A stretch of 64,000 nucleotides of DNA, from the NCBI GenBank assembly GCA_005656395.1, contig SRSI01000048.1, positions 310,001-374,000 of the forward strand, read 5' to 3'. Below the pieces are notes generated by a model, which was not told where the DNA came from, ran no database searches, and worked only from the letters and a program-made list of their open reading frames with translations. Below are positions 12,168 through 24,552 of this stretch, in pieces. The DNA comes from Strongyloides papillosus (lineage: Eukaryota; Nematoda; Chromadorea; Rhabditida; Strongyloididae). The position numbers and the translations under genes were made by a program. Each line of letters opens with the position of its first letter. The stretch's first letter is position 1.

Positions 12168-15100
12168 TTAGAAATGTATAAAAAAAGAAGAAAATTTTAT
12201 AGAATTAATATAAATTAACTTTTAATATAAATAACTTATTTTTTTAATAAAAATATAAACTGACCAACTGAAAACAAATTAAAAAATATAAAGTAATTGA
12301 TCATAGGTAATGTGTTTATGAGATATAAAATAGAAATTGATCAGGTATTGAAAGTAGGAATACCTTACAGCATTACATTACACAATATTAACAAACTTTA
12401 ATATAATATGAATAAAATATAAATAGCCACATCTATTTTGAGTGATGAGTAAAAATAATTAATGAGTATAAATATATAAATAAAAAAAAGTAAAATGATA
12501 AAGAATATAAAAATTTTATAAAATTAATAGAGGGAAATTAAATAGATATTAGTTCGTGAAATGAAAAGTATCTGTTATAATGTTTTCTATAGCATTACTA
12601 TGATATCCAAATGTTGATAAAAGTATTTTAAATTTATCATCCATTGAATATAAAAATTGCGACATATTCAACAAAATCAACTTAATACATCAACAAAGGC
12701 ACAATATCATGTCTATTACCTGATCTTAAATATTTACATCAAAAGTAAGTATTTAATAAATTGCCTAACCTACCTTGATGCTATTTTAAAAATTATTTCT
12801 GATTATTATTAACTTTCTCAATAAATATTTATTTACATTTGTAGTACGTAACATAATAATAACACATTATCACGAATAAAATAAACTATTTTCTCAATCG
12901 TTATTATAATAATAATAAAAATGGCAAAATAATTTAGAAAATATAAATTATCTTAATCACAAAATAAATTCATTTTTTAGAGAGTTAAATATACTTATAA
13001 TATCGCTGAAGCTCTTTTATTGAAAATAATAAAAAATTTAAAGACAGTTGTCCTAGTTGTTCATAAATATGTCAACAGTAGTGTTAAAGATGCTTAAAAT
13101 ATTAAATTTAATTGGTTTTTGAAGATTGCTGCTAACAAGAATTATAACATAAACTACATTAAACCAATGCTAAAAAAGTATTAATCTTGTTTCAAAGAAA
13201 TGCCTACTATCTTTGTACTTATTTGACAATTTTTATTATTATATCTTCAGAAATATTTTCAATTGTAGTGATCATTGAATTAATTTAAACATACATTTTT
13301 TTACTATCATAATTGTATTAAACATATAAAATATTATATGGTTAGTAATTTCAAAAAAAAATTGTTTAACATCAATTATAACATTAAAAATCTCATTATA
13401 TGAATAAATGATAGAAACATTACTTCAATGTAAAATATATCTATAATATTTAATATAATATATCTATTCTGAAATTTTTTATAAATATAGACAAGATATT
13501 TTTATTTATGTTTTATTTTTCACTAGTCATTATTTCTCAAAGTACAAATAAGTTTAAAATTCTTAATTATTATTTCCAATATAATAAGTGATTTTTTTTG
13601 ATAAAATTACTTATTTCATTTTTACTAATAGAAATATTAAATAAATAACAACAGTATTGAAGGGAAAGTCATCATTGTGCCTAAAACCAAATAAAAAAGA
13701 AATAAGAAAAAGATCCAATTTCAGAAGTTTATAAATATATATTTAAATGGAACAAGGGACATAAAAAACGTAAAATAAATTACTTGGTAAACATTTTTCT
13801 CATATCTTTATGTATGTTGATTATATTAATGAATATTTAGAGAAAATATTTATCAGTAGTTTTTTAATCCTCAATGTAATATATGATAAAAAAAGTAAAT
13901 TTCAAAGGAAATACAAACTTTATTGGCTAATAGAATCATATACTAGACGGAAATAATAAAGCATATAAAAGCATCTAAGTACGATAAAAAAAGTAACTTA
14001 ACATAATGATTTTTAGTTCAAAATGTTAACCTGTTAATAACAATACTTATTCATACTTTTCCAACCTCCCTTAGGATAATTATAGATAAACTTTTCTTTA
14101 TTTCCAACTAATATTATGGAAAAAATATTACTCATTAATGTTCCTTGTATATGCTTTTACAAACAATTTATTAGTTCAAATATATGATAATTTTTTCAAT
14201 GGTAAATTAAGTTTTAAAGGAATAAAATATTAAGCTTCCCTACGTTTCAAATGGTAACGATAAAACATTATATATTTTTAAACTATAAAAAATATCATTA
14301 TTAAAAATAAACAAATGAGTTAGAAACAGGAAGACAATGAGTTTAATGGCTATAATAGAGGGTTTAACTTGTATAATAGGTATGAAAATAATTGTTTTTT
14401 TATGACAAATATAAATTAAATTTATTTGAAAAAGAGTATTATTTTTTTTATAACTGATATTTTTTTAACAATTATTTTACAGTAGTAAAAGTGTGTCATA
14501 TAAATATAAAAGAATGTTATGAAAAATTTATATAATATGAATTCCAATTTCAATTATCTGCCAATATAATACATTTAATTTATAATTAAAGAAATTAATT
14601 AAATAAAAATCTAATACAAAATTATTATTTGATGCTTTCTCATATAATTAATAAAGTACTTGATAAAAATTGTACGTACATATATTATTTATCGAATCAA
14701 AAATCATATTTAAAATAGAACAAAATAATACTGGTAATAAATTATCAATGAATATCTTTAAAACAAACATATGAAAATGATAAAATAATTAGTTTAATTT
14801 TAGAATTACTCTTAACAAGAACGCGCCTTTTCATAAAAAGCACGTTAAAAAATTGACGTTAAAGTATATCTCACTTTAAACTCATAACATCTCATCAAAA
14901 TCACTCTTTAGCACTTTATATTAATGTAAAAATATATTTTCTATTATTATAAACAGAAGCATCATTCGAATCAAAGTAAAAATGACATTTCTTTTAAGAT
15001 AAAACTTGAAGAAAAACGCGCTTGATTGTTAAAAAATATTTTATAAGAATGAAAAATAAATGCAATGTGATCCCTTTGTTTATGATTAAACGAGATCACA

Positions 15101-15928
15101 GTTCATTTAAAGATATTGTATTTTATAACTTTATTTGACTTCTGAATGGCAACTTTTAAATATAATATTATCAGTTTTTATGGATAAATAAACAAACGAA
15201 ATAGATAAAAATGTTAGAAAAATACTTATGTTATTCCTCTTCCAATATATCATATTTTTTCTTTTCCTCAGATAAAATTATCATTATTAAATTTAAAAAT
15301 TAAATTATTCTCAAAAGAAAGTTCAATGTATTAGAAAAAAATTACTTCAGAAAAAATTTCTTAGAAATAGAGGTTAAGTTTGAAAAAAAAAGTAGAAACT
15401 CTTTATTTTTTTATAGTTTTATAAATTACGGATAACAAATTATCTTTTTCTTTTTACTTGATTTACAAAAGAAAATGGCATAAGTAGTTTCTTTTTATGT
15501 GAATGTTTTTTTTATATTACTCAAAATCTATGGAAAACTTTAAAAAATTATTTTTTTACAATATTTTCAAATTTTATAATACTTCCTCAATAATATTTAT
15601 CCTCTTTATATAATATATAAACATCAATTTCGAAAATATAATTCTAAAAAACGGAAGTATATAAGCATAATTTACATTCTAAGCTTATTAATTACAATCA
15701 ATATTAATAAAAAAATTTGACTTTATTTTTTAAATTTCCATACAAATGTTAAAGAAATATAATTATAAAAAATTAATTTAATTTTTCAATTATAAATATA
15801 TTAAATTTAGAGAATAAATTTTTAATGGCGTTAAGATTTTCGAAAAAATTAAAGCATCTTTTGTTAGTAAATTACATCACATATTTCGAAAAGGTTTGAT
15901 TTCAATCAGATTTTCAGAAAAATATTTT
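12168..15928. other. 3.8-kb gene-free region upstream of the globin gene
   Basis: No coding frame with nematode-like domains on either strand. It is the longest gene-free stretch of the window outside introns. Probably globin promoter and possible 5' non-coding exons plus the DHHC gene 3' UTR. A small inverted pair TGTGATC..GATCACA lies near 15066-15104; too short to interpret. Confidence 0.5.
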
Positions 15929-16768
15929 TTAAACTGACAGTTCATATGTTTTCTCATTAACAAATGGAGTATAAAATGGATTCAACCACTTGAATCCCAT
16001 TCTTCCACCAAAAACTAATTGCATATTTTTATATTTACTAGATATTTTTTTCCCTTCAATCCTTTTCAGTGACTCAATCCCCGTTTTGTCAGAACAAATA
16101 GCATTTATCTGCGTACCAAACATAACTAAAGTAAATACAGAAAACAGTATAGATTCAAATAATAAAAATATTAGTAAAATTGTTGTTACAGGAGGACTAT
16201 AACGCGAACATTTCGTCCAATCACTATCTAAGCAACTAAGAAATTGCCATATTACCCAATACAGTACATGTATTGATAATAATGCTATGTAAAGTGTGAA
16301 AAGAACAAAAAATTTCTGATTTTTTTGGCCAACACAATTATTTACCCAGGGACAATGGTGATCCATCTTATTGATACATCTATCACATACACTACAGTGG
16401 TGAGCTCTATCAGGTTTCACAGAACAACATTTAATACACTGATAAAGTTTTTTATTTGAATTTTCACGCTGTAATCTAGCAATATGTTCTTCAGTCAAAT
16501 TACCTATTGGAACTGCACCTGGATCGGTAAAGACAGTCTTATAATGAGATATACCAGCTAATATAAAAAAACATTGAAATATAATAAAATTTATAGATTG
16601 ATGTAGTGGATGATATTCAAAAGACGACAACATCACTGTACAGACACAAAATTGACCATATAACATTAGAAACCATGTTATGAAAAGGCAGACAATACCA
16701 CATGCATCGTTTACCATCCATTTTCTACCACAGGCATGATTCCTGGATTCACTAGCATATTCCGGCAT
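15929..16768 (-). CDS. DHHC-type protein S-palmitoyltransferase (zDHHC3/7-like)
   Basis: 279 aa from the in-frame ATG at 16768 (MPEYASESRNHACG). The open frame runs 18 bp further upstream, but only from a TTG across a TTTTTTAG acceptor-like tract, so that part is probably untranslated. Two TM helices precede a cysteine-rich domain YQCIKCCSVKPDRAHHCSVC; the catalytic DHHCPWVNNCVG follows. Two more TM helices come after. A DPG motif (TDPGAVP) sits before the Cys-rich domain, and TGIE stands where the family has TTxE. The overall plan matches Golgi zDHHC3/7 enzymes, which transfer palmitate to cysteines of membrane-associated proteins. Subfamily is inferred; enzyme class is secure. Confidence 0.92.
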   Translation of the reverse strand: MPEYASESRNHACGRKWMVNDACGIVCLFITWFLMLYGQFCVCTVMLSSFEYHPLHQSINFIIFQCFFILAGISHYKTVFTDPGAVPIGNLTEEHIARLQRENSNKKLYQCIKCCSVKPDRAHHCSVCDRCINKMDHHCPWVNNCVGQKNQKFFVLFTLYIALLSIHVLYWVIWQFLSCLDSDWTKCSRYSPPVTTILLIFLLFESILFSVFTLVMFGTQINAICSDKTGIESLKRIEGKKISSKYKNMQLVFGGRMGFKWLNPFYTPFVNEKTYELSV

Positions 16769-17999
16769 GTCATCTAAAAAAGACAAAGGAAAGATAAAAA
16801 AAATAAATATAGTTTAAAAATTCATAAGAATAAATTATTCATACCATAATAAGGTGTGAAAATTAAATATTGAAGACGTTAAAGTGAATAACATATGATT
16901 AATAAAAGTACTTATTATGTTAGTTTATAATAAATGTATAAATATACATATATAATTATTATTTTATATTTACTTTTGTATTGATTTTATTTTACATTAT
17001 AGTACTAATATAAAATTATCTTCCTTATTGTATTTTTTTATGATAATAAAATTGTTTAAAAATACTAATACGTTTTCCTATAGGTACTTTTTTTATTTAT
17101 ATATAGCATATTGTTTTAATCATTATATTTTCTCTAACATCAAATGCATATATGGGGTGTTAACAATTTTTTTATGTAAGAAAACTGAAGAATGCATAGA
17201 ACATATGAAAAAAATAGAGTTAAAATAAATAACTAACAAGAAGAAATAGTCAATTTAATTAAAGAATAACGGGTTAACTCAAATATAGAAGAGGGAATGC
17301 ACACAGATTAAATAACATAAATTTTGGTACAACGTAATGGTCTTGATAGGAAGTTGTATAACAACATCTCATTTTCTGTTTCTTAACCACCAACTATTAT
17401 TATTACTATATCTTTCATTTCTGCTATCAAAAAGTATGTTATGATGACTAGGATAGATAGAATATAAAAATTTAGAACGATAATAATTTTTATTTACGAG
17501 TGTGTATTTTTATGCTTTTTAAGTATTCATAAACAATTAAAATCTATATGTAACTATAATATCCATATATATTAGAAAGTAGTATTTTTCAAAAAAGTGC
17601 GCGAAAGTTTTGTGCATTTTTTGATAAATGGAATGACTGTAAAGCAAATATTAAAACTAGACTATTTTTCTGTATGTGTAAAATATACCCCTCCAACAAG
17701 TGTTAAATTTTTTTTATTACTATAAAAATTATCATGTAATCAATCTATCACTATAAAACCTTTTATGTGTTTAGTTAATATTAAATAAAAAAACTACTTC
17801 AAAAAGTAACATTTAAAAATTAAAATTTACATTTCGACTCAAAAATTTTTTTTATATTGATTTTTCCAATTAACTTTAAAAATTCGATTAATTTTTGCAA
17901 TTTATAGATATAACCCTTCCAAACAACATAGAATTTTATTTTATTAGAATTTAAATAAGAAAATAAAAATTAAATATATACTTATATATACACAATATC
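16769..17999. other. Shared upstream region of divergent DHHC and UBR7 genes
   Basis: 1.2 kb between head-to-head genes; likely holds both promoters. A 66-codon open frame at 17028-17228 is AT-driven and has no domain, so I do not call it. A small hairpin with C-A6 / T6-G arms lies near 17590-17624. Confidence 0.5.
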
Positions 18000-19219
18000 A
18001 TGGATAAAGATCAGATTAGTGTTCATAGTGAGAATGATCCAGAGACAGATACTGATACATGTGCTAGCTCAACTGCTGCAATGACAAGTTTAGATGATGA
18101 CACTGACAGAGTTATATCGCTTACTGAATTTGTTGATTATTGTAAGACAGAAGATGAAAGAATAGCTACACTTACCTCTGCTTCAGACGGTAAAATTTGC
18201 ACTTATCCTGAGGTAGGTTATTTTGAAATAATAAGAAAAAGTATAAATATTATTATTAAATAAATTTGTAGGGATATAAAACGAGACAATTATTATTTAG
18301 TTGTTTAACATGTCGTGAAAAAACTGGTAAAGACGCTGCTATATGTTTTGGATGTTCTATGCATTGCCATCAAGATCATAATGTTATAGAATTATACACT
18401 AAAAGAAATTATTGTTGTGATTGTGGTAATAACAATTTCTTAAATTTCAAGTGTCAGTTATATGATGGTAAAGATCCTATCAATAAGAACAATATCTACT
18501 CACATAATTTTGTCGGTAAATATTGTTCCTGTGATGCTATTTATACTGGAGCTGAAGAAATGTTACAGTGTAACTCGTGTGAAGATTGGTTTCATTTAGA
18601 GCATCTTTTAAAAGAAGGTCAAGAAAATGATGTTGCAATTAATGCTGATGAAATATATTGTAAAGATTGCACAAAAAAGTTAGACTTTTTAAAGTTCTAC
18701 AATGCTATACAAGATGTTCCACTGGAAAAAATTGATGAGAAAATTAAAGAGGAAAGTTGTAGGCTGGCAAGAATAAAAATGTATATCACTGATAACAATA
18801 TTAACCTAATAACCTCTGAAGAAACATGCTATTTCGAAAAATTCTCGTGGAGAGAAACAATTTGTGTTTGTAATACATGTACTTATATGTATGAAGATTT
18901 AGGTTGTACATGGCTCACTGAACCAGGTGATTCACTAGCTGTATATTATAAAGATGCTCCTGATTTTGATGGTGAAGAAAAATCAACACAAGATGTTATT
19001 AAAGAAGTTCTAGCGGAGACATCAAAAACTTATGGTCACGAAGCATCAATGTTAATAGCAGAAAATATTAAGAATATAACGAATCAAGTTGTGACTGGTT
19101 TAAAAAGAAAATTCGAGGAAAAAGGAGGACAACCTATTAATAGTGAAGACATGAGAAATTTACTCGATGAATTAGAATTACCAACAAAAAAGTGGAAATC
19201 TGAATCTGATGATGTTTAA
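18000..19219 (+). CDS. UBR7: UBR7-like UBR-box/PHD protein (putative E3 ubiquitin ligase)
   Basis: Exons 18000-18212 and 18272-19219 (59-bp intron, phase 0) give 386 aa. The splice rebuilds a UBR zinc box: it opens CTYPEGYKTRQ, continues CLTCREKTGKDAAICFGCS, then CHQDH and CCDCGN. A PHD-type finger follows (CSCDAIYTGAEEMLQCNSCE, then DWFHLEHL). UBR box plus PHD in one protein of this size is the UBR7 plan; UBR7 is linked to chromatin (histone H2B) ubiquitination in mammals. The N-terminal 60 residues are acidic. The gene converges with MAU2 on the opposite strand, ends 130 bp apart. Confidence 0.9.
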
Positions 19220-19349
19220 TTATACTATTCCTAAAATAGTTAAGCTTTTTTATATAAAAAATCGAATTCCTATTCATCAGATCTCTTTGTAATATATATT
19301 TATTAATATTAAAAAAATGTGAAAAGAAAAAAAAGAACAAATAAATACA

Positions 19350-21262
19350 TTAGAGAAAATCAAGGTGCCCTTCAGTCCAGTTTATATAACTATTAGAAGC
19401 ATGACTTTCAGCTTTCTGTCTATCTGCTGCTATAACATTTATATATTGTATAGTGGCTTGCTGTATCACTTCAGCCTGACTTACTCTACCATAACTTCTG
19501 TGCATTTCTTCAAAAATAAAAAAATTAGAACGAAATATTATATAAATACAAAACTTACTCATAATAATTTTATTTAACCATATTGTCAATGTGTTATCTC
19601 CCAGTGTAGCAGTGTATTCATAAGCTTTTTTAATAGTATCAATTTCTTGAGATTCAAATATTTGTGCTAACATTAATAATGCCATTGACATTATTCTAAA
19701 CAAATTATCTTCTTTAGCTATGTCAACAATTTCATTCATATAACCACGGCAATCAGATATTCTATTAACAATATAAGCATGAAACCCGCATGCAAAAAGT
19801 GTTACAAATCTAATTCCAATTGAGTGTGTCTGTACTTTATTTGGTATTATTTTACCATATACTTTAAAATAATCAATTTCTTTGTTTGTTAAAACATATA
19901 ATAAAGCTAAACATGAATTTGCAAATAAATATACATCTTTATCACGCACTTTATTTATAACTTCCAGAAATTGTTTTTCTGCTTCTGTATATTTATACAT
20001 AAACGTACAGTACATTCCAAGTATAAGATGTGCTGCCGGTTTAAAATCATCCTGTAACGTTGTATCAAATTTTAATTTGTCTAACATCAATGTTACGACT
20101 TGTATACAATCAGATGGTCTTGCTAAAACTAAATTACATTGTGCCATATTTTCATAAAGTACAACTTCCAATGCTTCAACTAACTCAAATGTACCACGTT
20201 CCATTAATGTATAAGGAGATGACTTTGAAAATTTTCTAATTTCCTCTAAATGATTTAAAGCTATATGATAATACTTATTGACTTTTTCATAATTACAAGC
20301 CATAATATTTGTCATGAATGTTAAAGTATACGTCACTGCAGTAAACATTTCTGGCGACATTATTTTCCATGTTGTACCGCTATACTCGTGATTACCTAAA
20401 TTCATTTCTCTCGATGCTAACACACCAACTAGTGTTTGTAATTGTTTAAGACAATTTTTAGCACTTTGTAATAGACCTCTACTCAATAAATAACATAATT
20501 GTATCGCACAACAAAAAACACGAAGATTCATAACACATGTCCATTCTGATGGGTAATGTCTGGATATTTGTTCTAATCTCGTTAATCTTTTAGTCATATC
20601 TTCAGGTGAACATGAGGGATCTTGAGACAATAATATTGTTTGAGCAGATATTGTAAAGGCTTCTATTAAGTAGTGATTATGTTTCTGAAAATGTTCACAA
20701 CCTGTATTTAAAATATATAAAGCACTACTGATGTCATTTAATCTGGCATGGCATTCAGCTAATAAAAGTATCAATTTTGCATTTTGCTTTGGATATTTAA
20801 TTGATGCAGCAACCTCATCACGTAATACTTTTTTTAAGTGTTCATATCTTTGTTGATCCATCATCGTTTCTGCTAATAGACATACTACCTCAAAACGTTG
20901 TATTTCCATACTAGGACCTATTTCTTTCATTGCTATATATGCTATCTCTAGATATTGCCTCGCTTCCCGGAAATTTGTTGTATACAGTAATAATGTTTTT
21001 CCAGTCAAATATAAACATTCTGCTTTCACATTTGGTGGTGTATTTAGATGGAGGGTTGACTGAAAAAAAAATATTAATTCATATGGATAATGAAAGAAAT
21101 TAATATTAAGAAAGGAAAAATTTTCAATAAATTTACCATCAAACATTTTAAGGATAACTTTAACTTTGGAGGATTACATTGTCTAAAGTATTCTCCTAAA
21201 GCAATGAGATCATAAGCATCAGAACTAGGATTTTCAGGTGATTTAAAATTAGTATTAGTCAT
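19350..21262 (-). CDS. mau-2: Cohesin-loading factor MAU2 (SCC4)
   Basis: Three exons on the minus strand: 21262-21137, 21059-19559 and 19507-19350 (introns 77 and 51 bp), giving 594 aa, close to the ~600 aa of animal MAU2. The first splice joins ALGEYFRQCNPPKLKLSL to a helical-repeat (TPR-like) protein with GKTLLLYTTNFREARQYLE, matching the MAU2 N-terminal pattern. The second restores the C-terminus RSYGRVSQAEVIQQ. MAU2 with NIPBL/SCC2 loads cohesin on chromosomes; C. elegans mau-2 is also known from axon and cell guidance. The last intron starts with GTAAGT and ends with TTTGAAG. Reading through either intron would give plausible but wrong ends. Confidence 0.9.
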
Positions 21263-21524
21263 TAGTAAAAATAAATATATATAAGTAATAATAGTTATTA
21301 TTATAGAAAACTATATACAATTTGGTATTATAAAAGGTCAACCATTAAAATTAATTATAACAGTAGCGGAAATCATACATACACAGTACTCCAATTCTTT
21401 ATCTTCTTAAGATAATCCATTTGTTTCTTAAATTAATAAATTTGTGTGTAACTAGTGAGAGCAATGCAAATTTACAGGATATATAATTTTAATTGAGGGT
21501 AGTTAAAAATTATATTTTTTTATT

Positions 21525-22544
21525 ATGTCGTCTGATTGTAAAATTTTAAAGGATGATGAAATCAAATTGGCACAATATATTAGAGATAGTCTTAGAATTT
21601 CAGAAAATATTACTAAAGATTTAAAAACTTGTATCATTAAAAGAAGCAATGGAATGTGTGAAAATTTTAACAATATAGATAAAATAACTTCTTCTTTAAA
21701 AGATACAAAATATTTTACGAAAAAGTTATTTAAGGCTCCAATCCATTCTAGATATTCAATTAAAGGTTCAAGGAGTATTTCCAAAAAATCTAAAAGTAAA
21801 AAAGTAAAAACAAAAGGATCAACATTAAATGATCAAGAACTTAAAAGGGCTAAAATTAGAAAAGAACTTCCAGCAGCTATTCAAGGAGATCTAAAAGTTG
21901 AAACAACATGCGATATAGAAAAACCATCTATAAAAAATATGAAATGTAATTCGAAAAGTCGTACTAATCGCAATGACTTTTGTTCTAAAGATATTTTGAA
22001 ACATATTGAAATGAAAAATAAAGAAAAAAATGTTGTTGAATCAAATTTATTGAATAGTAACAAAAGAAAAAAATCACTCAAAAATAAAGTAGAAAAGGTA
22101 TCTGAAAGAAATGCAGGTAGTATTGAAATTTATAATAATAAAAGAAAAAATGAATTAAAAAATACTCCACATGTTTTTGATCCACTCAATTCTACAGATA
22201 CATATCCAATTATTGCAAGATCTCTAGTGACATCACATTCCTCCACCACTGTTACTTCGGTAATTCCATATAATCATAAAAAGGACAAGTCTAAAGACAA
22301 AGAAAATTCAGGAAAAGAAAGAAGTTACCAAGAAGTTCCAGGGACACATGTAGGGTTTTTAATAAAAACTTTTAAGAAAAATTCCAAATGTAAAAAGGAT
22401 GAATCAGTATTCGATATGGTTTTCGACTTATCAATAAATTTAGGAAAAAATAAATCAATGATTCCTCTGAATATAATAGCTAACTTTTCCTCCGACAGAA
22501 ATCCAATTGTAGCAACAAACGGAATTCTTTTTGAACAAGAATGA
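21525..22544 (+). CDS. Uncharacterised basic protein
   Basis: Single 339-aa open frame, not recognised. The first ~45 residues look helical and amphipathic. Residues 70-215 are very rich in Lys/Ser/Asn, with KKSKSKKVKTKG-type runs that could act as nuclear localisation signals. The last ~70 residues (from VPGTHVGFLIKTF) look ordered, with alternating hydrophobics and the ending IIANFSSDRNPIVATNG. It starts 263 bp from MAU2, head to head. Length without stops in such AT-rich DNA, an ATG start and protein-like composition support a real gene. Function not assignable. Confidence 0.7.
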   Translation: MSSDCKILKDDEIKLAQYIRDSLRISENITKDLKTCIIKRSNGMCENFNNIDKITSSLKDTKYFTKKLFKAPIHSRYSIKGSRSISKKSKSKKVKTKGSTLNDQELKRAKIRKELPAAIQGDLKVETTCDIEKPSIKNMKCNSKSRTNRNDFCSKDILKHIEMKNKEKNVVESNLLNSNKRKKSLKNKVEKVSERNAGSIEIYNNKRKNELKNTPHVFDPLNSTDTYPIIARSLVTSHSSTTVTSVIPYNHKKDKSKDKENSGKERSYQEVPGTHVGFLIKTFKKNSKCKKDESVFDMVFDLSINLGKNKSMIPLNIIANFSSDRNPIVATNGILFEQE

Positions 22545-22956
22545 ATAATTAGTGTGAATTATAATATTTTACAATTCTTTTACCCAACTAATGACATCTA
22601 AAAAATTATAATTTATAATATATATTATTTATGTAATGATAAATGAAAGAAAATACTAACATTTGTAATGAATGGTTAGAATAATTAGCTAAATTTTCTA
22701 ATAAAATATTGAACAATTTGTGAAAGTTTATGTTTTATAATAATATAACACAAATAAAATGAGATGCTAATATGTTGTTTAATTTTCTATAATCTACTTA
22801 TTTTATGGTTTTGATATATTAATAGTAAAAGTTTTCTACCCATGCACATTTTGACTAATAAAATTTTTAGTTATGTTACATTTAATGTCGTTTAATGATC
22901 ATGTAACGTATATTTGATTATTATTAACTATGATATTAAATGTTTAATTTTAGGTT
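22545..22956. other. Intergenic, no gene seen
   Basis: 412 bp AT-rich spacer; ends in a TTTTAATTTTAG acceptor-like tract just before the LRAT-domain gene. Confidence 0.6.
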
Positions 22957-23640
22957 ATGAAAACTCTAAGCCAATATGAATTTAAGGATGATTTAAAAAC
23001 TTTTTTATCTTCATTTAATGATGAAAAGTATGAGATGAAAAATATTGATGATATTTTCATACGACCACTTCAAACAGAATGGAGTTCTTTGGAAATGATA
23101 AAAATATTATTAAAACCAGGTGATATTGTTGAATTTGAGAGAAGAATACTAGGAGTAACTGTATACAGTCATTTTGTGATATTTCTTGGTATTATACAAA
23201 ATGATTATATTATATCGCATCTAGCAAAAGAAGAAAGAATAGATAATAATAAAAATTTAGTTAATAAAAAATTTTCATGTCATATGAAAGGAAATTATTC
23301 TGTACAATTGTCAAAAATAGAAGATGCTTCTTTTAAACATGGAAAAGTAAGAATTAATAATAAACAAGATAAATATTTAATACCATTTAATATAAAAAAG
23401 ATAAGAAAAACATCTTTTAACTCATTAGGTTTATATCCATACAATTCTTTATTTGATAATTGTGAGCATTATGTTAATAGAATACGTTATGGTACACATC
23501 ATAGTGATCAAGCTGATAAAGCTTATTACAAAGGATTCCCTTTAATGTCATATATAACTATTTTTAAATATATTCAATGGAAAAGAAAAAGAAATATGTT
23601 TTATTCGAATAAAGCAATTAATTATAAAATTATGGAATAA
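22957..23640 (+). CDS. LRAT-domain (H-box/NC) acyltransferase-like protein
   Basis: 227 aa, single exon. Residues 50-195 carry the LRAT/HRASLS pattern: LKPGDIVEFERR, a His in VYSHFVIFLG (candidate catalytic His), VRINNKQDKY, and the signature NCEHYVNRIRYG with the nucleophile Cys. Such proteins are papain-like thiol acyltransferases or phospholipases; nematode members include the EGL-26-like group. No TM helix is obvious. A TTTTAG acceptor-like tract 4 bases upstream supports the ATG. A membrane-protein frame opens only 43-84 bp downstream on the same strand. Confidence 0.85.
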   Translation: MKTLSQYEFKDDLKTFLSSFNDEKYEMKNIDDIFIRPLQTEWSSLEMIKILLKPGDIVEFERRILGVTVYSHFVIFLGIIQNDYIISHLAKEERIDNNKNLVNKKFSCHMKGNYSVQLSKIEDASFKHGKVRINNKQDKYLIPFNIKKIRKTSFNSLGLYPYNSLFDNCEHYVNRIRYGTHHSDQADKAYYKGFPLMSYITIFKYIQWKRKRNMFYSNKAINYKIME

Positions 23641-23724
23641 AAATATTTAAATTTTCTTTTAATTTTATAATATATTATTATAGTGAAAAAAAATGTTTTT
23701 ATAAAATTTATAAGCATAACGAGT

Positions 23725-24552
23725 ATGCATTTTATGTTTTTATTTTTTTGTTTTTCAATATTCATAACTGTTATATTTCCTCATAATAGTTTAAAATCAT
23801 ACAATAATAGAAAAATATTATATGAGACAATTACCATTACTGATAAAATTCATATGAATCAGGATTGTGAGAAAAATTACAATGAAGATGGAATTTTATA
23901 TATGATTGAAATAAAGAAAGGAAATATTATTTTAAGGTATGAATTACCAGCTATGAACAAAAGCTTTAGTCTTTTAAGATCAATTGATACGCAATCAAAC
24001 TTTGTCCAGTTTTTATTGATAAATTCCTTAGACATTGAATATTATGAATGCATTTATAAATATGAAAATAATGACACCAATTTATTTTCTATAAGAAGAA
24101 ACTTGGCATTTTCAAATTATTTTGTTAAAGAACTGCTTTCAAAAAATTCTAATAATTCAAGTTCATCTGAGAATAAAATTGATAGATCACCTAATGTTAG
24201 ACTTATCTATGGAATATCTGCCGGATTTGTTATTTTTATTAACTTATCTGTGTTCATTACTTTATTCATAGTAAAAAGAACGAAAAATCAAAACTTTAAA
24301 CAATTATACTTTAATTTGAAAAAATCATTTAACAAAAAAAGTAGGAAGGATAAATCTAATAAACAATCTGTTAGTAATTATGGAATATCAAAATTTAAAA
24401 CCTATACTACAACTTTTAAAAGCACAAATAAAGATGATTTAAGTTCATCAACAACTTTGACATTTTCAGATAGCTCAAAAACAACTTCGGAAAGATCACC
24501 TACGATATCAGAAAATACTAAATCTAAACAAGGTAGTGTAACTATAAATTGA
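23725..24552 (+). CDS. Single-pass membrane protein, unknown
   Basis: From the ATG at 23725 the protein is 275 aa. The frame is open 14 codons further up, but only to a GTG right after a TATTATAG acceptor-like site. Visible parts: signal peptide (FMFLFFCFSIFITVIF), an ectodomain of about 140 residues with two cysteines (CEKNYNEDG and YYECIYKY) and NxS/T sites, a TM helix near LIYGISAGFVIFINLSVFIT, then a basic, Ser/Thr-rich cytoplasmic tail of about 90 residues. No family recognised. The start is uncertain; trans-splicing at 23682 would place an out-of-frame ATG first. Confidence 0.65.
   Translation: MHFMFLFFCFSIFITVIFPHNSLKSYNNRKILYETITITDKIHMNQDCEKNYNEDGILYMIEIKKGNIILRYELPAMNKSFSLLRSIDTQSNFVQFLLINSLDIEYYECIYKYENNDTNLFSIRRNLAFSNYFVKELLSKNSNNSSSSENKIDRSPNVRLIYGISAGFVIFINLSVFITLFIVKRTKNQNFKQLYFNLKKSFNKKSRKDKSNKQSVSNYGISKFKTYTTTFKSTNKDDLSSSTTLTFSDSSKTTSERSPTISENTKSKQGSVTIN

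Noticed and set aside
16769..16786. Six extra N-terminal codons of the DHHC enzyme from TTG
   Set aside because: The codons lie across a TTTTTTAG acceptor-like tract and the start is not ATG; an upstream coding exon in phase has an in-frame stop and no ATG.
17028..17228. 66-codon open frame between DHHC and UBR7
   Set aside because: Low-complexity AT-driven composition, no domain, no splice or regulatory support.
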